Source: Streptomyces sp. NBC_01551
Lineage (GTDB): Bacteria; Actinomycetota; Actinomycetes; Streptomycetales; Streptomycetaceae
DNA: 64,000 nt
Direction: 5' to 3'
NCBI RefSeq assembly: GCF_026339935.1
Contig: NZ_JAPEPX010000001.1
Coordinates: forward strand, 5,545,501 to 5,609,500
The first letter of the stretch is position 1. Each line of letters starts with the position of its first letter. A program made the position numbers and the translations under genes. Below, piece after piece: positions 32,656 to 41,945 of the stretch. Below the pieces are notes generated by a model that saw nothing but the letters and a program-made list of their open reading frames with translations, was not told where the DNA came from and made no database searches.

Positions 32656-33342
32656 ATGGAACTGAAGGACGCCGTCGCCGTGGTCACCGGAGCCAACCGG
32701 GGCCTGGGTCGTCATTTCGCCGCCCAGCTCGTCGAGCGCGGGGCCAAGGTCTACGCCGCCGCCCGCCGCCCCGAGTCGGTGGACCTGCGGGGCGTCGTAC
32801 CCCTCCACTTGGACCTGGCCGACCCGGGGTCGGTGCGGGAGGCCGCCCACATCGCCTCGGACGCCACCGTGCTCGTCAACAACGCCGGGATCATGACGGG
32901 CACCCCGCTGGTCGCGGGCGACTGGGACGCGGTGCGGCTGGAGATGGAGACGAACTTCTTCGGCCCCCTGGCCGTCACCCGGGCGTTCGCCCCGGTCATC
33001 GAGGGCAACCAGGGCGGGGCCGTCCTCAACGTGCTCTCCGTCCTGTCCTGGTTCCACCCGGCCGGAGCCGGTGCCTATGCCGCCGCCAAGGCCGCCGGCT
33101 GGGCGATGACCGACGCGATCCGGGAGGAACTGGCCCCGCGGGGCATCGCGGTCACCGCGCTCCACGTCGCCTACATGGACACCGACATGGCCGCCCGGAT
33201 TCCGGCCGGCCAGAAGACCGACCCCGCCCTCGTCGCGGCCCTCGCCCTCGACGGCCTGGCCGCCGGGGCACCGGAAATCCTCGCCGACGACCTCACCCGC
33301 GGTGTCAGGCAGGGGCTCGGAGGCGTCCCGTCCGCCGCCTGA
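32656..33342 (+). CDS. Short-chain dehydrogenase/reductase
   Basis: This 228-residue NAD(P)-dependent enzyme has the cofactor motif VTGANRGLGRHFA, the stabilising NNAG sequence (VLVNNAGIM) and the catalytic tail YAAAK in GAGAYAAAKAAGW with the Ser in SVLSWF. The ATG at 32656 follows GGGAG closely. The next gene starts 59 bp after the stop on the same strand. It is likely under the divergent TetR regulator. The substrate is unknown. Confidence 0.92.
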   Translation: MELKDAVAVVTGANRGLGRHFAAQLVERGAKVYAAARRPESVDLRGVVPLHLDLADPGSVREAAHIASDATVLVNNAGIMTGTPLVAGDWDAVRLEMETNFFGPLAVTRAFAPVIEGNQGGAVLNVLSVLSWFHPAGAGAYAAAKAAGWAMTDAIREELAPRGIAVTALHVAYMDTDMAARIPAGQKTDPALVAALALDGLAAGAPEILADDLTRGVRQGLGGVPSAA

Positions 33343-33401
33343 CCCACCCGCCCGGCCGCTCGCGGTCCGCCACCGCCGGACCGGACCAGGAAAGACCCTC
33401 C

Positions 33402-34439
33402 ATGAAATCCCCCGTCACATCCGCCCCGGCTGTCCTTGCGCCCGCCGTGGTGGGCGAAGCCCCCGCCCCGCCCGTCCCCGACACCCGCCGCCGTCCGCCC
33501 GTACGGACCTGGCTTCAGCCCGCCGTGATCGCCCTGGTCCTGGCCGTCGCGTTCATCGGCTGTTACATCGGCCTGCAGCGTGACCCCCAGCCCCACCACG
33601 TCCCCATCGCCGTCACCGGGCAGGAACTCGCCGCGCGGATGGGCGGCGCGCTCGGCGACAGCGTCGAGGTGCACCCGGCCGTCGACGCCGGGGCCGCCCG
33701 CCGGGCGCTGGAGCGGCACGAGGTCTCGGCCGCGCTCAGCGAGGGCCCCGGCGGCCGGCTGCACCTGGAGATCGCCGGAGCCTACGGCCCGTCCACCACC
33801 TCGGCCGTCAAGAGCCTCGTCGGCGCGTACGCCGAGGGCGCGCGCCGACAGGTCACCACCGAGGACGTCGTGCCCCTGACCCGCTACGACTCGCGCGGCC
33901 TGGCCGGCTTCTACCTCGCCTTCGGCGTGACCCTCGCGGGATTCGTCCTCGCCCAGAACGCCCTGGGCCTCGCCGGCCTGCTCCGCCTGCGCCACCGGCT
34001 CTGGCTGCTCTGCGCCGTCTCCGCCGCGGTCGGGACCGTGGCCGCCATCCTCGCCGGGCCCGTCCTGGGCGCCGTACCCGCCCCGATCGTCCCCCTGGCC
34101 TTCACCCTCACCCTGCTGGCCGCGGCCGCCGCGTTCGCCACCAAGCTGCTGGGTACGTACCTCGGTCCCGTCGGGGTACCCGCCGCGACCCTGCTGCTGC
34201 TCACCGTGGGCAACTCCACCAGTGGCGCCGCCATCAGCGCGGATCTCCTGCCGCCGGCCGCGCACGCCGTCTCCGCGCTCCTGCCGCCGGGGGCGGCCGT
34301 CCGTGCCATCACCGACCTCGGCTACTTCCACGGCGCCCGCGTCACGGGCCCGCTCGTCACCCTGGCAGCCTGGGCCGTGACCGCAGCGCTCCTGGTCGCA
34401 CTGCGGTCCCGCCTGCACCGCACTGCCGCGGATTCCTGA
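33402..34439 (+). CDS. Integral membrane protein, ABC-2/YhgE-Pip-like topology
   Basis: The 345-residue protein has one N-terminal membrane segment (VIALVLAVAFIGCYIGL), an extracytoplasmic domain of about 130 residues with VPIAVTGQELAARMGGALGD, and then about five membrane segments. This is the topology of ABC-2-like permeases and the YhgE/Pip and DUF3533-type families. AGGAAAG lies nine bases before the ATG. No ATPase gene is adjacent. It is probably co-transcribed with the SDR gene and controlled by the TetR regulator, so export or tolerance of a small molecule is possible. Confidence 0.7.
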   Translation: MKSPVTSAPAVLAPAVVGEAPAPPVPDTRRRPPVRTWLQPAVIALVLAVAFIGCYIGLQRDPQPHHVPIAVTGQELAARMGGALGDSVEVHPAVDAGAARRALERHEVSAALSEGPGGRLHLEIAGAYGPSTTSAVKSLVGAYAEGARRQVTTEDVVPLTRYDSRGLAGFYLAFGVTLAGFVLAQNALGLAGLLRLRHRLWLLCAVSAAVGTVAAILAGPVLGAVPAPIVPLAFTLTLLAAAAAFATKLLGTYLGPVGVPAATLLLLTVGNSTSGAAISADLLPPAAHAVSALLPPGAAVRAITDLGYFHGARVTGPLVTLAAWAVTAALLVALRSRLHRTAADS

Positions 34440-34469
34440 CGCCCCAGCCAAGAGCGGGGCACTGCGTGG

Positions 34470-37400
34470 TCACCGGAGAACGTCCACGTGAACGGTGGAG
34501 GGCAGGGCGTCCGCTCCCCGGACATCGCCGTGGCCGTGGGCTGTTTTGACGTGGACCTGCTCAAGGTCGGGCAGGTCGGCGAGAGGCGCGAGGTCGATCT
34601 CGTCGTCAGGCGCCGCGCGCCAGGTGACCTGGAGCGATCGCAGCCTCGGGAACGAGCTGGGCAGGCGGTCGATCGCGGCCTGCGTGGTTCCGTGTTCGTG
34701 GACGAGGAGGACCAGGGTCCTGACCGCCGTGAATTGCGTGGTCGTGGGCATGGACTCAAGCGCGTCGAGGGTCGTCATCAGCTGGAACAGGGTGGACAGG
34801 GTGGAGATTTCCCGCCATTCGTCCGCGGTGGGTTCGCAGTCTTCGTCGAGCTTCAGGTCGCGGAGGGGGAGTCGGGCCATGCCGGAAAGGTCGACCAGGG
34901 CGGGGCACTGCCCGATCCACAACGCCTTCAGCTCCGACTGCCCGGCCAGAAAGCCCAGATCGGTCGCCGTGTCGTGCGTGAGCTCGAATCGTGTGACCGC
35001 ATGGCGCGAGAGGTATGAGGTGAGCGCGGAAACGGAGACGCCGGTTCTGATGTCCAGGCGCCTCGGCCGCAGGCCCAGGCGGTCGAGGTGGTCCAGCTGC
35101 GCGTCCGACGTCACCGTGTAGTCCAGGTCGGCCGGGTCCAGGCGCGCGATGACCTCGTCGGCGTACCGGGCGGTGTCGAAGCGCGACCACGACCACATGA
35201 GCTGGGAACGGACCGGGAGCGACGGGTGATCGGCGAACCGGGACAGGAAGGCGACGGCGCCGTCGGACTGGAGGTGTGAGGCGGCGATGACCACGTGGTA
35301 CGCGTCCGTGTCGGCCAAGCCCTCCGGGCCCGGGAGGAGGTCCAGGACGAGGGGGCCGACCTCGGCCAACGCGCGGGCTCCCTCCTCGTTCCTCGGCGGG
35401 ATCAGGGAGGCCGTGCGCGCTTGCACCGCCTCGCGGACCGACGGGTCCAGGGTCGTGGCGTGTTCCAGGCAGGCCGCCGCCAGGAGGTAGACGCGGGCCT
35501 TCGTGGGCTGGTCGGGGGCGGTGGCGTCGCCGATGGCCAGCAGGTCGCGGAGGATCGCCACGCGTTCCGCGGGGCGGGCGAGGGCGACCGCCATGCGGAT
35601 GACGTCCTCCCACTGGTCGTCGGCGGCGTGCCGGGTCAGCAGCCCGAAGTCGCCCTCCTCCACGGCGGCCCGCGCCCCGAGGAAGTCCTGGAAGGTGCGG
35701 TGGACGAAGTCCACCGTGCCCGGGGCCGGTTCGCGCAGCAGCCCGCTGCGCTGCAGGAAGTGCTCGAAGACCACCGGGGCGGCGCCCAGTGCGGCCGCCT
35801 CGGGGACCGACGGCAGTGCCCGGCCGACGATGTCCTCGGCACGCGCGCGGTCCATCTCGGTACGGCCGTTCTTGATCAGCCAGTACGCGAGCCGCTGGAG
35901 CAGATCGAGCTGCGGCTCCTCGCGCAGGTCGGGACCCGCCATGTCGCGCTCCCGGTCGCGTCGGCTCAGCAGCATCGACAGCGCGGCCTCGTAGAGGTCC
36001 TTGCGGCCGTGCGGGAGGTAGCCGCCCCGGTCGCGGTGCAGCGCGCAGATCAGCCCGCACATCAAGGGGTTGGTCGCCAGCCGGCCGAGGTCGGGCTTCG
36101 TGCGGACCGCGCCGAGGAGCTGGCCCTCGTACATGTCGAGTTCGGCGTCCCGTTCGGCCGTGTCACGGCCCGTGCCCCGGGCGGCGGCGTGCCAGCGCCT
36201 GATGAAGGTCGCGATGTCGGCGGGGCCCATGGCGGACAGCGTCAGCTCGGCGAACCCGTCCTCCGCGAGCCAGTCCTGGTCCACGGCCGACGGCCGGGAG
36301 GTCACCAGCCACCGGTTGTCGCCGTCGTACGTGTCGACCAGGTCCCGCAGCCAGCGCCGGGCCCGCGCCCGCTCGGCGTCGGGGATCTCGTCGATGCCGT
36401 CGACGAGGATCAGGCCGCGTCCCGCCGCGAGGACGCGGTGTTCCCAGCCCGCCGGCTGGGTCCCCGCCGGCGAGCAGTCGGTCGCCGCGAGGAAGTCCTT
36501 CGGCGCGGGCAGCCGCTCGCCGTTGCGCGTCAGCGTGCGCAGCGGGAGGACGAAGGGGACGCGGTCGCGGAGGTACGCCGGCTGCTGCCCGGTCCGGGTT
36601 CCGCCGGCGGCCGTGACGGCCAGCCACTGCACGAGGGTGGTCTTCCCCGAGCCGGCCTCGCCCCGCAGGAGCACCCGGGGGCTGTGCGCCAGAGCCCGGT
36701 CCGCGGGCTGCGGCCCGGGCAGATGGCGCAGCGCGCCGCGGTAGGGCGCCGTGGGGTCGGGGTCCGGCAGACCGTCCACCGCCCGTGCGTCGCCCCCCGG
36801 GGCCGCCTCCAGGCTCAGGTACGCCACGTCCAGCGGCCACCGGGTGGGGGAGTTGCCGAGATCGATCCCGTAGATCGTGAGTTTGCCGTGCTTCTTGGCC
36901 ACATAGGGCAGGTACGTCGCCTCGAACGCGGCGTCCGCGCCCTCCGGGAGGGGGACGCGGCGGATCAGCTCGTCCGTCTTGGCCGTCAGCTCGCCCATCC
37001 CGCGCGACTGCTCGACCAGGGCGCGGGCGACGAACGTGGAGCGCTGCGTGAAGAAGTGCAGGATCTGATCGGCGGCGACGTCGAGCAGCCGCTCGTAGAA
37101 GTACGTGGCGTCGGCGCCGAGATGGCGCTCGGGGTTCCCGCCCGCGCGGCGCAGCTGCCGTACGAACTCCGCGCGCCCGAGGCGGACGGCGTCCAGATCG
37201 GTGAGCGTGAGGTCGCCGAGGGCGTGCAGCGTGGTCGCGAGGGCGTCGGCGACGGCCCGCTCCTCGTCGGCCGGTACGGGACGTTCGCCCGCGCCGACGG
37301 CCCGGCGGACGAGGGCGGCGGCGAGAGCGCTGACGTCCGCCTCGGTCAGGGAGCGTTTCTCGCCCCGGAAGGAGACGTACGAGGAAATGCGGACCGGCTT

Positions 37401-37502
37401 GTCGACGAGGCCGGCCCCCGGGCCCTCGGCGACGAAGATCTTCCTGATCAACGGGCCGATCACGGCCGAGGCCAGCCGGGTGCCGATCGTGATGGGTTCC
37501 AT
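34470..37502 (-). CDS. NACHT-domain STAND ATPase with leucine-rich C-terminus
   Basis: The 1010-residue protein is a STAND-type NTPase. Residues 1-250 are an alpha-helical region like NACHT N-terminal helical effector or adaptor domains. The NACHT core has Walker A GEAGSGKTT (residues 281-289), Walker B LILVDGIDEI with Asp368 and a second acidic pair Asp371-Glu372, then a WLVTSRPS sensor-like segment. From about residue 800 come short leucine-rich strands (for example ALVDLSGMARLPLRDLKLD, FPRLRSLQVTW) that resemble leucine-rich repeats used to sense ligands. Bacterial NACHT proteins are known from work on anti-phage defence. No phage or transposon genes surround it, so its role is unproven. 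It diverges from the kinase gene at 37665 with 162 bp between. Confidence 0.88.
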   Translation of the reverse strand: MEPITIGTRLASAVIGPLIRKIFVAEGPGAGLVDKPVRISSYVSFRGEKRSLTEADVSALAAALVRRAVGAGERPVPADEERAVADALATTLHALGDLTLTDLDAVRLGRAEFVRQLRRAGGNPERHLGADATYFYERLLDVAADQILHFFTQRSTFVARALVEQSRGMGELTAKTDELIRRVPLPEGADAAFEATYLPYVAKKHGKLTIYGIDLGNSPTRWPLDVAYLSLEAAPGGDARAVDGLPDPDPTAPYRGALRHLPGPQPADRALAHSPRVLLRGEAGSGKTTLVQWLAVTAAGGTRTGQQPAYLRDRVPFVLPLRTLTRNGERLPAPKDFLAATDCSPAGTQPAGWEHRVLAAGRGLILVDGIDEIPDAERARARRWLRDLVDTYDGDNRWLVTSRPSAVDQDWLAEDGFAELTLSAMGPADIATFIRRWHAAARGTGRDTAERDAELDMYEGQLLGAVRTKPDLGRLATNPLMCGLICALHRDRGGYLPHGRKDLYEAALSMLLSRRDRERDMAGPDLREEPQLDLLQRLAYWLIKNGRTEMDRARAEDIVGRALPSVPEAAALGAAPVVFEHFLQRSGLLREPAPGTVDFVHRTFQDFLGARAAVEEGDFGLLTRHAADDQWEDVIRMAVALARPAERVAILRDLLAIGDATAPDQPTKARVYLLAAACLEHATTLDPSVREAVQARTASLIPPRNEEGARALAEVGPLVLDLLPGPEGLADTDAYHVVIAASHLQSDGAVAFLSRFADHPSLPVRSQLMWSWSRFDTARYADEVIARLDPADLDYTVTSDAQLDHLDRLGLRPRRLDIRTGVSVSALTSYLSRHAVTRFELTHDTATDLGFLAGQSELKALWIGQCPALVDLSGMARLPLRDLKLDEDCEPTADEWREISTLSTLFQLMTTLDALESMPTTTQFTAVRTLVLLVHEHGTTQAAIDRLPSSFPRLRSLQVTWRAAPDDEIDLAPLADLPDLEQVHVKTAHGHGDVRGADALPSTVHVDVLR

Positions 37503-37664
37503 GCCAGCCCCCGTAGCGCCGTCAGCGAAGTCTTCGTGATCTTAGGGCGACCGCCCGTGCTCCACCCCCGACTTCAGCGGTTCGCTGACACTCTCGCGCA
37601 CCACGGACACGGCCCCCTGCGCGTGCGGCATCATGGCACTTGAACGGGCCGAGGGGGAGCGAAC

Positions 37665-38924
37665 GTGTCGCAGGACGAGCCGGGCAACGGCAACGTGATC
37701 GCCGGGCGTTACCGCCTGGGGAAGCGGCTGGGCAGGGGCGGCATGGGCACCGTCTGGCGGGCCACCGACGAACTGCTCGGACGCCCGGTCGCCGTCAAGG
37801 AACTCCACGTCGACGGCGGCAAGAAGGCCGCCACCGGCGCGCTGCGGGAGGCGCGCACCGTCGCGCAGGTCAAGCACCCGCACGTCGTGGTCGTGCACGA
37901 CGTGGTCGAGGACGACGAGCGCCCCTTCATCGTGATGGAGCTCGTCGAGGGCGGCTCCCTCGCCGACCGGCTCTCCGCCGACGGGCCGTTGAGCGTCGGC
38001 GACACCGCCCGTACCGGACTCGCCCTGCTCGGCGCGCTGAGCGCGGCCCACGCCCGCGGGGTCCTGCACCGCGACGTCAAGCCCGCCAACGTCCTCATGG
38101 AGGCGGGCACCGGCCGGGTGGTGCTCACCGACTTCGGCATCGCCAGCCTCGCCGGGTCCACGACCATCAGCGAGACCGGCGCCTTCGTCGGCTCGCCCGA
38201 GTACACCTCGCCCGAGCGCATGCAGGGCGCCGCCGCCGGCCCCGCCAGCGACCTGTGGTCGCTCGGCGCGCTGCTCTGCGCCGCGCTGACGGGCGAGTCG
38301 CCCTTCCACCGGGACTCGCTCGGCGGAGTGCTGCACGCCGTCGTGTACGACGAGATCCGGCCGCCCGAGCAGGCGGGGCCGCTGGTTCCGGTCATCCGCG
38401 GCCTGCTGGAACGCGACCCGGAGCGGCGGCTGGCGGCGGCCGAGGCGGAGCGGCTGCTCTCGGCGTACGTGGCCACCGGGCGGGTCCCGCTGATGGAACG
38501 GGTCCCGGGCGCGACCCCGCCGTCCGCCGTGAAGCCGCCCGGCGCGGTCCCGGCCGACCGGGTGGCCGTGGGGTACTCACCGACCGAGCACGTCGCCCGG
38601 CCCGCGGCCCCCGCGTCCGCGGAGCCCCGGCCGGCCCGCCCGGCCGCCCTGCGGGTGGGGCTGGTCGCCGCGCTCGTGGTCGCGGCGGTCGTCGGCGCCG
38701 TGGCCGTGACCTCGTACCTCGGCGACCGGTCGGCCGCCCGGCCCCCGCCACTGTCGCGGACGCACCGGCCACGCCCTCGGCCTCGTCCGCTCCGTCCGGC
38801 TCGCCCGCCGCGGGCCCCACGCCGAGCGCCGCCGCACCCGGCGCGGCCACCCCGCCCACCGCGGACGCCAAGCCCGCCGGCACCAGGTCCCCGGTGGACG
38901 CGCTGCCGACGGCCCGCACCGTGA
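37665..38924 (+). CDS. Ser/Thr protein kinase, frame lost after the membrane segment
   Basis: The first 350 codons encode a complete Hanks-type kinase: glycine loop GRGGMG (residues 23-28), Lys45, HRDVKPANV with Asp137, DFG at 156-158, and SPEYTSPERM. A transmembrane segment follows (VGLVAALVVAAVVGAVAV, about residues 330-350). Around residue 360 the frame changes: the remaining 60 residues are Pro/Arg shadow sequence, while the expected extracellular domain continues in another frame (next entry). A single C added to the run of five at 38742-38746 joins them. The kinase is therefore annotated as read; the intact protein would be about 570 residues. Confidence 0.85.
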   Translation: MSQDEPGNGNVIAGRYRLGKRLGRGGMGTVWRATDELLGRPVAVKELHVDGGKKAATGALREARTVAQVKHPHVVVVHDVVEDDERPFIVMELVEGGSLADRLSADGPLSVGDTARTGLALLGALSAAHARGVLHRDVKPANVLMEAGTGRVVLTDFGIASLAGSTTISETGAFVGSPEYTSPERMQGAAAGPASDLWSLGALLCAALTGESPFHRDSLGGVLHAVVYDEIRPPEQAGPLVPVIRGLLERDPERRLAAAEAERLLSAYVATGRVPLMERVPGATPPSAVKPPGAVPADRVAVGYSPTEHVARPAAPASAEPRPARPAALRVGLVAALVVAAVVGAVAVTSYLGDRSAARPPPLSRTHRPRPRPRPLRPARPPRAPRRAPPHPARPPRPPRTPSPPAPGPRWTRCRRPAP

Positions 38925-39379
38925 CGGCGAAGCCCGCGCCCGCCGGGTACCGGAACGTGACCGACAAGGAGGGCTTCGGCATCGCCGTACCCGTCGGCTA
39001 CCAGCGGACCACCGACGACCGCCGCGTCTTCTACGTGTCCCCGGACGGGGCCTTCCGCATCGGCATCAAGGTGAGCGGGCCGGCCTCCGGCGGCGCGCTC
39101 GGCGCGATGCGGCGCTCCGACGCGAACGGCGCGTCCACCAACCCCGGTTACCGCGACAACTCCGTCGTCGCGACCACCCACAACGGACTGCCCGCCGCCC
39201 TCTGGGAGTTCACCTGGAACGGCTTCAGCACCGCCGAGGGCGCCCGCCACACCTTCGACGTCTGCTGGGACGAGAACGGCCGCATGTACGACGTCTGGGT
39301 GTCCGCGCCCGTCGGCAGGCTCGCCGAGGCCCGCAGCCACTTCGACACCGCCCTCGACTCGTTCGTGCCGGCGGGCTGA
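38738..39379 (+). pseudogene. Out-of-frame extracellular domain of the Ser/Thr kinase
   Basis: In the frame one base away from the kinase the sequence reads ATVADAPATPSASSAPSG (a Ser/Pro/Ala linker) and then a domain typical of the outer part of Streptomyces kinases: GYRNVTDKEGFGIAVPVGYQ, GLPAALWEFTWNG, HFDTALDSFVPAG and the stop at 39379. It has no start of its own. It only makes sense as the missing C-terminus of the kinase. The frame is lost at GGCCCCCGCC (38740-38749); a sixth C restores it. Either a real mutation, an unresolved homopolymer in the sequence, or programmed slippage. Confidence 0.85.
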
Positions 39380-39390
39380 CCCGGCCGCCC

Positions 39391-41247
39391 TCAGGTGCCC
39401 AGTACCACCAGGCCGTCCGGGGTCGGCAGGCTCCCCGGCCGCAGCGGGGCGAAGGTGTGCGGCAGCGCGAGGCGGCGCCCCTCGCCCGCCGCCTCCGCGA
39501 CGGCGTCGAAGAGATAGGCCGCCGCCGACGCCGGGTCGCTGACCAGGTGCGGGCCGTGCGGGCCGTGCGGCTCCGCGGTGGTGGCCCGGGCCAGGGGCGT
39601 ACGGAACATCCTGCGCAGATGCCGCAGCGTCTCCGGGGTGACGCCCCCCGGCTGCGGAAGCGCGGGCACGGCCACCGGGGCGTCCGCCGGGACCTCCGGC
39701 GGGATCGCGCCCGTCAGCAGCAGCGCGAGCAGCACCGGAACCGCCTTGCGGCGCAGCGCCTCGGTGGCGGGCCGCAGGCGGTGCGCGTGCGCCACGGGCA
39801 GGGACAGCGCGAGGCTCCCGGCGGCGTTCCCGATGGTGATCGGCACCGCCGAGCAGACGACGCCGGGGGAGTACTCGCGCAGGTCGAAGACGGGCGCGCC
39901 CGGCGCGACCGCGTCCAGGGCGCTGAACAGGGCCCGGCTGTCGGTGATGGTGCGCGGGGTCAGCCGGGCGGGGCGGTGCCGGGCCACGTGGTCGGCCCGG
40001 CCGTCGTGGTCGAGCTGGGTCAGCAGGCACTTCCCGACGGCGCTGGCGTGCGCGGCCGCCCGGAAGTCCACCCACTCCCGCACGGGCGGGGTGCCGGGCC
40101 CGTCGGCCATCTGGGTGATCAGCACCTCGCCCTCCGCGTACCGGCTGAGGTACACGGCGGCGCCCGCGCTGTCCCGGGCCAGGGCCAGGGTCCGCTGGAG
40201 CCGGGCCGCCAGGCCCCGGCCGCCGGGGGCGCGGAGCTGGTCCAGGGCGGGCCCCCGGCCGTAGACGCCCGGGCCCAGCAGGTACGCGTACTCCTCCTCG
40301 CGCAGCATCACCAGCAACGGCCGCAACTCCGCCTCGGCGAGCCCCGCCTGCCGCCCCAGCGCGCGGGCCCGAACCCCCAGCGGGTGCCGTTCGAGTACCC
40401 GTACGACGGCCAGCGCGCGGTGTGCCTGTGCCAGGGCCTCGCTGCCGCTGCCCCGCGGGACGCTCGCGCGGGCCGCCGCCGTCAGAGCGGGATGCCGCAG
40501 CGGGTCCGGTCCGGGCCGGACCGGCCGCGCCGCCGGGGCCGCGGCGGTCCGCACCAGCGGCGGGGGCGGGTGGAAGGCGCCGAGCACCCCCGCCAGCCCG
40601 GGCCTGGGCAGCGGCACCGGTCCCACGTCGGGATCGTCGAGCTGGTCGACGTAGCGCAGGACGGCGGCCTGCGCGCACAGCCGTACCTCCCGCAGATCGC
40701 GGTGCCCGCCGGGCCGGAACCCGCGCCGGCCCAGCTCGCGCGCCCAGATCCGGGCGTCGTGGTGCTCGCCGCGCCGGGAGTGGTCGAGGAAGAGGCAGTA
40801 CGCGGCGTGCGCGGTCCGGGGACTCCCCGACCCGGCGGCGAACTGCCACCAGAAGCGGGAGCCCTCGCGCAGCCCCGCGAGGTGCAGGAGGCAGCCGAAC
40901 ACGACGGCGCCCGCCAGGTCGCTGTGGTCGCCGGCGGCGAAGGAGCCGAGCTCGGCCTCCGCCGCGGGCGCGCACACGGCGGCCAGGCAGGCGGCCTTGA
41001 GGTCGCGCCGGGCCCGCTCGGAGTCGAGCGGGCAGTCCCGCGCGGGGTCGCTCCACCCGAGGGAGCGGCGGCGGGAGCGCCCGACGGCCGCGCCGAGCGC
41101 CCGCGGGACGCGCAGCAGGCGGGCCTCGGCCGCGCCGAGGTCGTAGTGCGGGTAGCGGTCGCGGACGCCCGCCCGTTCCAGGAAGTCGGCCAGGGAACGG
41201 GGGGTTCCGTCGCTCTCGGGCCACTCGGGCCGCTCTCGCCGCCTCAT
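39391..41247 (-). CDS. Regulator with C-terminal IclR-like effector domain
   Basis: The 618-residue protein starts at the ATG at 41247, which overlaps the stop of the sigma-like gene upstream (ATGA). The N-terminal 250 residues have no clear motif but contain helical and tryptophan-rich parts (SRFWWQFAAGSGSPRTAH). The middle holds a winged-helix-like segment around ALAVVRVLERHPLGVRARALGR. The C-terminal part matches the IclR effector-binding domain: AAHASAVGKCLLTQL, LTPRTITD and EYSPGVVCSAVPI. The longer open frame reaching to 42189 is not coding. I infer a signalling regulator working with the sigma-like protein; the ligand is unknown. Confidence 0.7.
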   Translation of the reverse strand: MRRRERPEWPESDGTPRSLADFLERAGVRDRYPHYDLGAAEARLLRVPRALGAAVGRSRRRSLGWSDPARDCPLDSERARRDLKAACLAAVCAPAAEAELGSFAAGDHSDLAGAVVFGCLLHLAGLREGSRFWWQFAAGSGSPRTAHAAYCLFLDHSRRGEHHDARIWARELGRRGFRPGGHRDLREVRLCAQAAVLRYVDQLDDPDVGPVPLPRPGLAGVLGAFHPPPPLVRTAAAPAARPVRPGPDPLRHPALTAAARASVPRGSGSEALAQAHRALAVVRVLERHPLGVRARALGRQAGLAEAELRPLLVMLREEEYAYLLGPGVYGRGPALDQLRAPGGRGLAARLQRTLALARDSAGAAVYLSRYAEGEVLITQMADGPGTPPVREWVDFRAAAHASAVGKCLLTQLDHDGRADHVARHRPARLTPRTITDSRALFSALDAVAPGAPVFDLREYSPGVVCSAVPITIGNAAGSLALSLPVAHAHRLRPATEALRRKAVPVLLALLLTGAIPPEVPADAPVAVPALPQPGGVTPETLRHLRRMFRTPLARATTAEPHGPHGPHLVSDPASAAAYLFDAVAEAAGEGRRLALPHTFAPLRPGSLPTPDGLVVLGT

Positions 41248-41837
41248 GATCGCGCGGACGTGTCGAGCAGGCGGGCCAGTCGCCGGTGGGCCTGGCCGAG
41301 GTGCGTGCGGACCGTGGCCTCGTCGACGCCCATCACGGCGGCCGCCTCCCCGGGGCTGCACTGGAGTCCGTAGCGCAGGATGACGGCGTCGCGCTGCCGC
41401 TCGGCGAGCCGGGAGACGGCCGAGTAGAAGCGGATGGTGTCGGTCAGCACCTCGTACCGGTCGGCCTGGGCCTCCTTGAGGGCGGCCTCGAAGGCGCTGA
41501 TGTCCATCGGCCGGGGCCAGGGGCTGCGGCGGTACTGCCGGTCGGCGAGCCGCTGCTTGAGCACGGTCCAGGCGTAGGCGTCCAGACGGTCCATGTGCAG
41601 CATGCGCAGCCACTCGTTCATGAGCGCGTCGAAGGTGGCGTCCACCGCGTCCTCGGCGGCCGCGTCGGAACCCAGCTGCAGGTACGCGAAGCGCATGTAC
41701 GAGGGCCGCCGGTTGGCGTGGAACGCCCAGTAGGACAGGCGTGCCGCCGGGCCCCACTGGCTCATCGGAGTCGGCCGCCGCCGTCGGCTGGGCAGCCCCA
41801 CCGCCCCGCCGGACTCCTCCGGTCCGCCATCGCTCAC
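41244..41837 (-). CDS. ECF-like sigma factor or sigma-domain protein
   Basis: The 197-residue protein has a sigma region 2-like segment (YMRFAYLQLGSDAAAEDAVDATF, here as parts FAYLQLG and AAEDAVDATF) and a C-terminal region 4-like helix-turn-helix (LAERQRDAVILRYGLQCSPGE, AAAVMGVDEATVRTHLGQAH). Region 2 lacks some usual aromatic residues. Its stop overlaps the start of the IclR-like gene, so the two proteins are made together. No anti-sigma factor gene is next to it, which makes the large partner a candidate controller. A second start at MSQWGPAARL (24 residues downstream) is possible. Confidence 0.75.
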   Translation of the reverse strand: MSDGGPEESGGAVGLPSRRRRPTPMSQWGPAARLSYWAFHANRRPSYMRFAYLQLGSDAAAEDAVDATFDALMNEWLRMLHMDRLDAYAWTVLKQRLADRQYRRSPWPRPMDISAFEAALKEAQADRYEVLTDTIRFYSAVSRLAERQRDAVILRYGLQCSPGEAAAVMGVDEATVRTHLGQAHRRLARLLDTSARS

Positions 41838-41945
41838 CGTTCCACCTCATCCCCTCCGCGCAGCGTCGCCAGCCTGTCAGCGCGGGCGCACTCGGGGGGC
41901 GCGGAGGAGCAAGCTGGAGGCATTGCGCTCGGTGATGATCGACTC

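Noticed and set aside
34470-39379. NACHT and kinase as one defence island
   Set aside because: They are divergent, the kinase looks like a common Streptomyces receptor kinase, and no other defence or mobile genes are nearby, so the link remains only a possibility.
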